DNA from: Clostridiales bacterium UBA3758
Lineage (GTDB): Bacteria; Bacillota; Clostridia; Oscillospirales; Oscillospiraceae
Direction: 5' to 3'
Length of the DNA stretch: 14,582 nucleotides
NCBI GenBank assembly: GCA_002371675.1
Contig: DFGE01000018.1
Coordinates: forward strand, 1 to 14,582
Numbering within the stretch: the stretch's first letter is position 1; every line of letters starts with the position of its first letter. The notes under the pieces are model-generated. The model did no database searches and was not told where the DNA came from. It worked only from the letters and a program-made list of their open reading frames with translations. This document shows positions 7,103-11,913 of this stretch, in pieces. The position numbers and the translations under genes are program-made.

Positions 7103-7160
7103 GCAAGTATGGCATTTGTTAAACACAAACGCCCTTGTTAGGGGACAACCCCTAGAACCC
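7103..7160 (+). repeat. 58-bp imperfect inverted repeat, left copy
   Basis: It begins with GCAAGTATGGCATTTG, contains ACAAACGCC, and ends with a small TTAGGGG...CCCCTA hairpin. The reverse complement of 10861-10918 carries the same order: the 16-bp start is identical, ACAAACGCC is identical and the stem is closely related. The two copies enclose the toxin-antitoxin to Spo0A-like segment in opposite orientation. Confidence 0.8.
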
Positions 7161-7217
7161 TGTGCAGCGGAACGAACAGACGGCTGTCGGAGGAACACTG
7201 TGCGCCAAGATATACCG

Positions 7218-7254
7218 TTGACAATTAGCGTAATTATGCATATAATAACGCTAA
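7218..7254 (+). promoter_or_regulatory. Promoter with overlapping operator for the toxin-antitoxin operon
   Basis: The promoter is ideal: TTGACA (7218-7223), 17 bp, TATAAT (7241-7246). It is covered by an inverted repeat, TTAGCGTAATTAT (7225-7237) and ATAATAACGCTAA (7242-7254), with one mismatch in 13 and a 4-bp centre. An operator laid over the -10 and spacer fits autorepression by the antitoxin or the antitoxin-toxin complex. The ribosome site AAGGAGGT follows before the ATG at 7271. Confidence 0.88.
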
Positions 7255-7270
7255 GCAAGGAGGTGGCGAG

Positions 7271-7558
7271 ATGCCGAATATTCGCCCTATTTCCGATCTG
7301 AGAAATCATTTCGCTGAGATCACCAAAGACGCGCAGCTCAGCGGTGAGCCGATCTTCCTGACCAAGAACGGCGTCGGCTCCATCGTTGTCATGAGCATGG
7401 AGAGCTACGAGCAGAACCGCTATGACAGCATGGTCTATGACAAGCTGCGTGAGGCGGAGCTGCAGGCGGCCAGCACGACCGAGCGCTTGAGCCACGCGGA
7501 CGTAATGGCGAAAGCGCGTGCGTTTCTGAGCGGTACGGAGGAGCAAAAGCGTGCATAA
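7271..7558 (+). CDS. Phd/YefM-family antitoxin
   Basis: A 95-aa protein. The N-terminal half (NIRPISDLRNHFAEITKDAQ, then EPIFLTKNGVGSIVVMSMESYE) is the Phd/YefM DNA-binding fold. The C-terminal half (about 50-95) is the flexible region expected to wrap around and neutralise the toxin. It overlaps the next gene by 8 bp, as is usual for type II pairs. It probably binds the inverted repeat over its own promoter. In the element the pair would penalise loss of the DNA. Confidence 0.93.
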   Translation: MPNIRPISDLRNHFAEITKDAQLSGEPIFLTKNGVGSIVVMSMESYEQNRYDSMVYDKLREAELQAASTTERLSHADVMAKARAFLSGTEEQKRA

Positions 7559-7859
7559 GATCGTTTATTTGCCGCTGGCAGAGAGCGACTTGATGGACGC
7601 GCTGGGCTATATTGCTTACACGCTGGACGCGCCAAAAGCCGCCCGCGATCTGCTGGCCGAGTTTGACGAGACGGTACAGCGCATCGCGGAGTTTCCCTAC
7701 GCCCACGAGCTTTACCGAACAGACCGCCCGATGAAGGATGAGATCCGCAAGGTGCCGGTCAAGAACTACGTGCTTTATTATGCCGTCTTTCAAGACCGCG
7801 TGGAGATTCGCCGCTTTCTCTACGGTAAAAGGGACAGAAGCAGAATCGATGAAGAATAA
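7551..7859 (+). CDS. RelE/ParE-family toxin
   Basis: A 102-aa protein with the RelE/ParE pattern: IVYLPLAESDLMDALGYIA at the N-terminus, a central helix (ARDLLAEFDETVQRIAEFP) and the C-terminal strands (EIRKVPVKNYVLYYAV, then VEIRRFLYGKRD). RelE members are ribosome-dependent mRNases and ParE members poison gyrase; sequence alone does not settle which applies here. It starts with GTG inside the antitoxin gene (8-bp overlap), implying translational coupling. It overlaps the next small gene by 11 bp. Confidence 0.92.
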   Translation: MHKIVYLPLAESDLMDALGYIAYTLDAPKAARDLLAEFDETVQRIAEFPYAHELYRTDRPMKDEIRKVPVKNYVLYYAVFQDRVEIRRFLYGKRDRSRIDEE

Positions 7860-8043
7860 TGCAGCACAGAAGGTGAAACTGCCTGCCGTCCCAGTCCCGG
7901 ACATGAGCGAACTCACGAAGGAGCAGTTGAAAGCGGAAATCGAAAAAGGCTTTGCTGACGCCGCCGCCGGACGGGTAACACCGGCCGCAGAGGTGTTTGC
8001 CGAGCTGCGGAACGAGCATCAGAGTTCTGTTTCGCAAATTTGA
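7849..8043 (+). CDS. Small RelB-like second antitoxin or accessory protein
   Basis: A 64-aa acidic helical protein. The stretch LTKEQLKAEIEKGFADAAAG followed by RVTPAAEVFAELRNEH matches by eye the C-terminal, toxin-binding half of RelB/DinJ-type antitoxins, but the N-terminal ribbon-helix-helix DNA-binding half is missing. The ATG lies within the toxin gene (11-bp overlap), so it is co-translated with the pair. It may be a supplementary antitoxin without DNA binding, or a remnant of another toxin-antitoxin module. The reading frame is well supported by its overlap and composition; the function is inferred. Confidence 0.7.
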   Translation: MKNNAAQKVKLPAVPVPDMSELTKEQLKAEIEKGFADAAAGRVTPAAEVFAELRNEHQSSVSQI

Positions 8044-8126
8044 GTTCTTCTTGATATTGCGAAACAAAAGACGGATTGTTGCTGAGGTAACTGGCAGTTA
8101 TCAAGAAAAGTCGAAGGAGAACAGGC

Positions 8127-8471
8127 GTGAACAATTATTTGGATTCCCTTGAGCCATACAAAGATATCAAGGAGATCTCAGATTTGATTGACGAGGTCAA
8201 AAAACTGCGAGAATACTATTACACCCAACAGCACGAAAAAATGCAGCAGCATATTAACAATTTGATGATTAAGTATCTTGCCGAAACTATTACGTGGAAT
8301 GCGATCCATCCAATCAGGCCCATCACTTATCAAGAGGCATACATAAATGCGGAAGTTTTTCTTCGGGCAAAAGGAATTCACACCCTTCTCGATAAAGGCC
8401 TGAAGCGCCGGGATCAGCTTACATCTGAAGAATTGGCGCTTATCGAATCAAGCATCAGCCCAACGGAGTAA
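8127..8471 (+). CDS. Hypothetical helical protein
   Basis: A 114-aa protein I do not recognise. It begins with a charged helical region (about 8-45, rich in E, K, D and Q), followed by a segment with HPIRPITYQEAYINAEVFLRAKG and a short acidic C-terminus. No membrane span or metal-binding motif is visible. It starts with GTG at 8127, with AAGGAG 8 nt upstream. It lies between the toxin-antitoxin operon and mobC, and is followed by two hairpins. It may be an accessory gene of the element; no function is proposed. Confidence 0.7.
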   Translation: MNNYLDSLEPYKDIKEISDLIDEVKKLREYYYTQQHEKMQQHINNLMIKYLAETITWNAIHPIRPITYQEAYINAEVFLRAKGIHTLLDKGLKRRDQLTSEELALIESSISPTE

Positions 8472-8490
8472 AAAGGATATCAAAGCTTTT

Positions 8491-8507
8491 CCGTTTCACC
8501 GTGAAAC
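8491..8507. repeat. CCGTTTCACCGTGAAAC palindromic repeat, copy 1
   Basis: This 17-mer is identical to 10831-10847 and forms a GTTTCAC/GTGAAAC stem. It lies just after the stop codon of the hypothetical gene; the second copy lies just after the Spo0A-like gene. A related CGTTTC/GAAACG stem follows mobC at 8896-8912. Confidence 0.8.
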
Positions 8508-8534
8508 TAATTTACAAACGAATAACGATCAACC

Positions 8535-8571
8535 GGAAACTTGTCTCACCCTGAGACAAGTTTCCTTTTTT
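8535..8571 (+). terminator. Perfect 14-bp hairpin with T-run directly before mobC (attenuator-like)
   Basis: GGAAACTTGTCTCA (8535-8548), loop CCC, TGAGACAAGTTTCC (8552-8565), then six Ts. The mobC ribosome site (GGAGGT) starts only 4 nt later and its ATG 12 nt later. A terminator this close to a start codon suggests that mobC depends on readthrough or antitermination, or that the stem insulates it from upstream transcripts. Confidence 0.9.
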
Positions 8572-8583
8572 CATGGAGGTGTT

Positions 8584-8892
8584 ATGAGAGAACGCAATCA
8601 TTTTGTCGGCCTATGGCTGAACGATGAGGAATACGCCCATCTGCGAGAGCAATGCGAGATCACGGGTTTACCAACCAGCGTACTGATCCGCAATGCCCTC
8701 GCTGGGGTACAGCTCCGGCAAAGACCACCCGGCGAATACGCGGCTCTGCTTCGGGCGCTGTCGGCCATCGGCAACAACGTCAATCAGATCGCCCATTGGG
8801 CCAACGCCAAAAAGAGCATCCAGGAGGCGGAGATCCGGCAGGCGGTTCTGCGGGCAAATAAGGCGTGGGAGCTTGTGAAAGAGAAGCTTTAA
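8584..8892 (+). CDS. mobC: MobC-type relaxosome accessory protein
   Basis: A 102-aa protein. The N-terminal half (FVGLWLNDEEYAHLREQ, then TSVLIRNALAG) is the ribbon-helix-helix-like DNA-binding part, and the C-terminal half (RALSAIGNNVNQIAHWAN) is the conserved MobC segment. MobC proteins bind oriT and help the relaxase nick it. In related elements a relaxase gene follows directly; here it is missing, and the next gene is an unrelated regulator 243 bp downstream. MobC here is either a relic or works in trans with another element's relaxase. The start is supported by GGAGGT 3 nt before the ATG. It is preceded by a strong attenuator-like hairpin. Confidence 0.93.
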   Translation: MRERNHFVGLWLNDEEYAHLREQCEITGLPTSVLIRNALAGVQLRQRPPGEYAALLRALSAIGNNVNQIAHWANAKKSIQEAEIRQAVLRANKAWELVKEKL

Positions 8893-8930
8893 ATGCGTTT
8901 CATGGCGAAACGGATTATCGCGCTGATAAT

Positions 8931-8958
8931 TTGCATTCCATATTTGGCCTGCTATAAT
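8931..8958 (+). promoter_or_regulatory. Extended -10 promoter upstream of the membrane XRE gene
   Basis: TTGCAT (8931-8936), 16-bp spacer, TATAAT (8953-8958) preceded by TGC, an extended -10. It would give a leader of about 170 nt to the gene at 9136, containing a small GCAACC-TGA-GGTTGC stem. The stretch 8893-9135 carries no convincing gene. Confidence 0.55.
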
Positions 8959-9135
8959 GATTCCAGGGAAGAAATAAGCCACCAGTAAAAGCATAAAAGC
9001 ATCTGATTTATGGGAATAAGTCCTGTGAGAAGCATTATGCAACCTGAGGTTGCGGTAATTCTACCTTGGGTTATTGGCCTCGTTTTTGGTTTTGTGTTAT
9101 TGTCCGGGTATAGATTCAACAAAGGAGTGTGAGTT

Positions 9136-9975
9136 ATGCCATTTCAAGATAATCTGAAAAGAGTTCGCAAGAGTAAGCAACTGTCACAAGAAGAATTGGC
9201 AGAGTTGTTGGATGTTAGCAGACAAGCTGTATCAAAATGGGAGCAAGGTATTTGCATGCCTGAGGCACAAATGTTATTGCGGCTTTCGGAAAAACTGGAC
9301 GTATCATTAGATGAGCTTATGTCGGAGTCTGTTGAAGCTATCAACAACGATTCAGAGAGCGGTGGTGCAAACAGCTTATTCCCAGAGGAAGACAAACAAG
9401 CCCATAAGAAGTTCAAGAAAAAGATGTCCAGAACAATAATCTTTTCAAGCTGTGCAATCATTCTTTGCATCGTCATTGCTGTTATATTAAGAATACGTAC
9501 AAATGAGATATCGCCCGATAATCAAGAGACTGTGGATAGTCCGATTGTTGCAACCGCAAAAAATGAGGACGATGAATCCCAAGAAGAGCAGACTGAAGAA
9601 ACAGATACTATGTCTGTCCTCGCGGAAGAAAACAAGGACAACTATGTGTTTACAACAAAGGAAGACAGAAGAATTATTGCAGAGATCGCCGCGGATTTTG
9701 CACAAGCATATTTTGAACAGAGTTTTGATAAGATTGCTACGTTTCTGTCTCCCTTTTTTGAAGGAAACCCAAAAGAAGTATGCCCTTGGGAAGGAATTGA
9801 TACATTTTTCATAAAGGGCGTCGATTCTATCTCATCGGAGAAAGCCGATGGAACAAAAACGGTTTCAGTTGAATTTAGAAATCCAGATTATCCAGACTCA
9901 TTTTTATACTTATCAGTAGTCTTTATTAAAGAAAATGAGGAATGGAAGGTTCTGTCGTATTATTTGGAAGCGTGA
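9136..9975 (+). CDS. Membrane-anchored XRE-family regulator with extracytoplasmic domain
   Basis: A 279-aa protein. Residues 6-62 are an XRE helix-turn-helix (LSQEELAELLDVSRQAVSKWEQG). A lysine-rich stretch precedes one membrane span at about 100-119 (TIIFSSCAIILCIVIAVIL). After it come an acidic, probably disordered linker (130-165) and a C-terminal domain (about 172-279) whose pattern (AADFAQAYFEQSFDKIATFL, then EWKVLSYYL) suggests an NTF2-like/DUF4829-type fold. The topology places DNA binding in the cytoplasm and a sensor or ligand-binding part outside, so it could couple an external signal to transcription. It starts with a good GGAG site about 7 nt upstream. It is low in G+C, like the left-end genes. 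The outer-domain assignment is tentative. Confidence 0.82.
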   Translation: MPFQDNLKRVRKSKQLSQEELAELLDVSRQAVSKWEQGICMPEAQMLLRLSEKLDVSLDELMSESVEAINNDSESGGANSLFPEEDKQAHKKFKKKMSRTIIFSSCAIILCIVIAVILRIRTNEISPDNQETVDSPIVATAKNEDDESQEEQTEETDTMSVLAEENKDNYVFTTKEDRRIIAEIAADFAQAYFEQSFDKIATFLSPFFEGNPKEVCPWEGIDTFFIKGVDSISSEKADGTKTVSVEFRNPDYPDSFLYLSVVFIKENEEWKVLSYYLEA

Positions 9976-10005
9976 AGCGGTGAAACCGATATAGAATAAA
10001 ATGGG

Positions 10006-10197
10006 GTGCTAACAATAGAGAATCAACGTGAATCTCTCTGGCTTCCATGCCCCAAATGCGGGGCAAAAAGTAAAATCAAAATCTATGAAGATACTGTGCT
10101 CTTAAACTTCCCTTTATATTGCACCAAGTGCAAAGAAGAAACCAAACTCGGCGTGATAAAATTCAAGATCGTAGTCCGCGACGAGCCAGACGCTTAA
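10006..10197 (+). CDS. Cysteine-rich KTR domain protein
   Basis: A protein of up to 63 aa matching the Cys-rich KTR family, small proteins common in Tn916-like and other Firmicutes elements. Two CxxC pairs (CPKCG and CTKCK) make a zinc ribbon, with IKIYEDTVLLNFPLYC between them and a C-terminal EPDA. Function is unknown. The start is uncertain: GTG at 10006 is the only standard in-frame start near, but it falls inside the apparent ribosome site GGGGTG. The position where one expects ATG, 10015, reads ATA. It is followed immediately by a strong terminator. Confidence 0.82.
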   Translation: MLTIENQRESLWLPCPKCGAKSKIKIYEDTVLLNFPLYCTKCKEETKLGVIKFKIVVRDEPDA

Positions 10198-10202
10198 AGC
10201 GC

Positions 10203-10242
10203 AGAGCCTGCTACTCCGTGAGTGGAGAAGCAGGCTCTTTTT
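10203..10242 (+). terminator. Rho-independent terminator after the KTR gene
   Basis: AGAGCCTGCT (10203-10212) pairs with AGCAGGCTCT (10229-10238), with an inner CTCC/GGAG pairing, followed by five Ts. It starts 5 bp after the stop codon. Confidence 0.9.
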
Positions 10243-10336
10243 ATCGTTGTTGGGCATTCAGCACGGGCGTTTTCCCTTCCCACGCACGGACTGTTGAAGG
10301 AAAGGGGCTGAAAATCTGCTGATTTGGCCTGATCAG

Positions 10337-10394
10337 TGAGATTCGGCACCGTTGCTATAGCTTCGATTTCGTATTGAGATCAGGCACCGTCTAT
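10337..10394. repeat. Pair of ~20-bp direct repeats upstream of the Spo0A-like gene
   Basis: TGAGATTCGGCACCGTTGCTAT (two short parts: TGAGAT..GGCACCGT and CTAT) begins at 10337 and recurs as TGAGATCAGGCACCGTCTAT at 10375, 38 bp on. The pair ends about 65 bp before the start codon and could be a regulator binding site. It does not match the classic 0A box. Confidence 0.6.
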
Positions 10395-10457
10395 GTTCAA
10401 AAGCGAAAAGATAGTATTGCTTATTTGACCTACACATTCAAAAAGCGGAGAACAGAT

Positions 10458-10829
10458 ATGTACAGCTTTTATTCTGAAAACAAAATATCCTGCGTTGCGC
10501 CGGAGGAGATTGCGCGGCTGCTCCGCAGCATCGGCGCCTCCGGGCGGCTGGTCGGTTTTCATTACACTGTCTACATCGTGTATCACATCCTGCAAAAGCC
10601 GGACGAGTATTTCTGGATCACCAAATGCGCCTATCCGGAAACGGCCCGGTATTTCAAGGTCAGCCCGTCCTCCGTGGAGCACGCGATCCGCACGCTGATC
10701 GCCTCGGCATGGAATCGCCGCGACCATACCAATCTCACCCGCGTGGCCGGGATCGAGTTGGAGAAGCCGCCCACCAACAGCGAGTTTATTGATATACTGG
10801 TCGCCTATCTCCGCTACGGCGTGGATTAA
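10458..10829 (+). CDS. Stand-alone Spo0A C-terminal DNA-binding domain protein
   Basis: A 123-aa protein covering almost only the Spo0A_C effector domain. The shared pattern includes EEIARLLRSIGASGRLVGFHY, the YPETARYFKVSPSSVEHAIR recognition region, AW(N)R and the C-terminal KPPTNSEFI. In Spo0A this domain binds the 0A box and controls sporulation entry; the N-terminal phosphoryl receiver is absent here, so it cannot be regulated by the phosphorelay in the usual way. The ATG at 10458 is preceded by GGAGAA. It lies alone between the KTR terminator and a palindromic repeat. Proteins with this domain occur on other Clostridia mobile elements, so it may be an element regulator rather than a sporulation one. 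Its presence on an element that splits a sporulation gene is notable. Confidence 0.88.
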   Translation: MYSFYSENKISCVAPEEIARLLRSIGASGRLVGFHYTVYIVYHILQKPDEYFWITKCAYPETARYFKVSPSSVEHAIRTLIASAWNRRDHTNLTRVAGIELEKPPTNSEFIDILVAYLRYGVD

Positions 10830-10830
10830 T

Positions 10831-10847
10831 CCGTTTCACCGTGAAAC
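10831..10847. repeat. CCGTTTCACCGTGAAAC palindromic repeat, copy 2
   Basis: Identical to 8491-8507. It starts 2 bp after the stop codon of the Spo0A-like gene; the stem here extends by one pair (CGTTTCAC/GTGAAACG). Confidence 0.8.
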
Positions 10848-10860
10848 GAATTTTCGCATC

Positions 10861-10918
10861 GGGTGTTAGGGGCTACCCCCTAAAAGGCGGCGTTTGTACT
10901 ATCAAATGCCATACTTGC
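10861..10918 (-). repeat. 58-bp imperfect inverted repeat, right copy
   Basis: This is the reverse-complement partner of 7103-7160. Read on the minus strand it has the same 16-bp beginning, the ACAAACGCC block and a TTAGGGG..CCCCTAA stem. Confidence 0.8.
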
Positions 10919-11529
10919 TTATAACACGCGGCTTCCGTCGAGAAACGGATAAAAGGATCAGGCAAGGTAGTATGCGTTCCGTACTCTCTCGAACGAAAAG
11001 AAGCCACTTTTCCAGATGCTTGCGGTAAAATGGTGTTAAACCAAATAGAGCTGGCAGATACAGTGGCGCCGAACGGAATCAACTGTCCGGCTATAAGCGC
11101 GGGAAGAAATCTGCCGCAAACGATTTCTTTTTGTCGCGGCTTGACTTCTTTTGCGAATTTTCGTTTTTTCAGCGCCTTAATTTGTTTTAGATATATGAAG
11201 GGAGTCCCAAGGGACACCTTCCTCGAAAACCAAATAGGGCAGGCAGATACGTTCTGCTTGCGGGGAGCCGGGCAGCGGGTGCGCCAGGATGCCGATCAAC
11301 CGGGAGGTGAACAGATCAGGGCTGAGCGAACGACACCGCGCTGTGTGCAGCCGATGGAAAGGCTGAGGGCCACGATCCGCAAGCAGAGATAATGATACCT
11401 ACGTTGATGGCACGTCACAGAGTCAAACGTCCCGCCATGAGCATGGAGGGAGGCACGAAGCTTTTCCTACGGAGCGGCCCGCCCCGCCGCCGTCTGGCCC
11501 TCGCCTTTGAAAAAAACGTGAACCTAACG
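10919..11529. other. About 600 bp without a convincing gene; probable remnant DNA
   Basis: Open frames here (11030-11392 and the start of 11392-11826) lack ribosome sites and have the composition of shadows or decayed sequence. The stretch contains a 23-bp direct repeat with two mismatches (11039-11061 and 11228-11250, AACCAAATAG(A/G)GC(T/A)GGCAGATAC). It also has a small hairpin at 11197-11221 (GAAGG, GTCCC, AA, GGGAC, CCTTC). In related elements the relaxase and transfer region would be expected near here, so it may be a deletion scar or contain oriT. I could not identify a nic site. Confidence 0.45.
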
Positions 11530-11557
11530 ATCCGCACTACAAAAGAGTGCGGATTTT
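11530..11557 (+). terminator. Hairpin with short T-run
   Basis: ATCCGCACT (11530-11538) pairs with AGTGCGGAT (11546-11554) around a 7-nt loop and is followed by TTT. It is a moderate terminator closing the gene-free stretch. Confidence 0.65.
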
Positions 11558-11566
11558 GTCGTTTAT

Positions 11567-11592
11567 TGTGTCTCACGCTGAGACACATTTTT
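11567..11592 (+). terminator. TGTGTCTCA hairpin with T-run, copy 3 of the family (attenuator-like)
   Basis: TGTGTCTCA (11567-11575), loop CGC, TGAGACACA (11579-11587), then five Ts. It has the same core as the hairpin before mobC and again lies upstream of a small gene, at 11647. Confidence 0.82.
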
Positions 11593-11646
11593 CATGCGCG
11601 AAACGAGAATACTAAACGAAACAACATACGAAAGGAGCGGGAGCCT

Positions 11647-11826
11647 ATTATCGTTTCCACGATCAAAAACGAAAACGCCGTGGTCCAGATCCACGACGAT
11701 TATATTGAGGACATCGACAAGAACGCGGCGCGGGTGAAGGAGATCCTGACCAAAGCCCGCAAGCGCCGCAAGGCGGCAGCGAAGCCCACGGCTGCACAAC
11801 GAAAGTCTTACGCGCCGCAGCTGTGA
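11647..11826 (+). CDS. Small basic protein upstream of the recombinase, non-AUG start
   Basis: A 59-aa protein with an acidic first half (NENAVVQIHDDYIEDIDKNAARVKEIL) and a strongly basic C-terminus (KARKRRKAAAKPTAAQRK). I do not recognise a named family. There is no in-frame ATG, GTG or TTG near the ribosome site AAAGGAG (about 11631-11637); the best-placed codon is ATT at 11647, a rare start, followed by ATCGTTTCC. The next gene is the recombinase, 87 bp downstream with its own promoter. Size, charge and position would suit a recombination directionality factor or DNA-binding accessory, but this is only inference. Confidence 0.55.
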   Translation: MIVSTIKNENAVVQIHDDYIEDIDKNAARVKEILTKARKRRKAAAKPTAAQRKSYAPQL

Positions 11827-11836
11827 TCTGCGGCGC
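11812..11836 (+). terminator. Hairpin overlapping the stop of the small basic gene
   Basis: GCGCCGCAG (11812-11820) pairs perfectly with CTGCGGCGC (11828-11836) around a 7-nt loop containing the TGA stop. No T-run follows, so it is a weak terminator or mRNA-stabilising stem that separates this gene from the recombinase promoter. Confidence 0.5.
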
Positions 11837-11863
11837 TTGCCATAAATTGCCACGTCCGAAAAT

Positions 11864-11892
11864 TTGACAGGCTTTCCCCGATTTGAGATAAT
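11864..11892 (+). promoter_or_regulatory. Vegetative promoter of the serine recombinase
   Basis: TTGACA (11864-11869), 17 bp, GATAAT (11887-11892), about 21 bp before the start codon. This is a sigma-A pattern; no sigma-E, sigma-G or sigma-K type match was seen in its place. Just after the -10, ATCGACA (minus strand TGTCGAT) matches 6 of 7 bases of the 0A box, a match quite likely by chance. Confidence 0.8.
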
Positions 11893-11913
11893 ATCGACAG
11901 AAAGGAGGCCCCC

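Noticed and set aside
8893..8988. 31-codon hydrophobic frame starting right after mobC
   Set aside because: It contains the CGTTTC/GAAACG stem and a good promoter, has no family resemblance and is not a relaxase start.
11030..11646. Frames of 120 and 144 codons in the gene-free stretch
   Set aside because: No ribosome sites or recognisable domains, and they cross hairpins and repeats; only the last 59 codons of the second frame look like a real gene.
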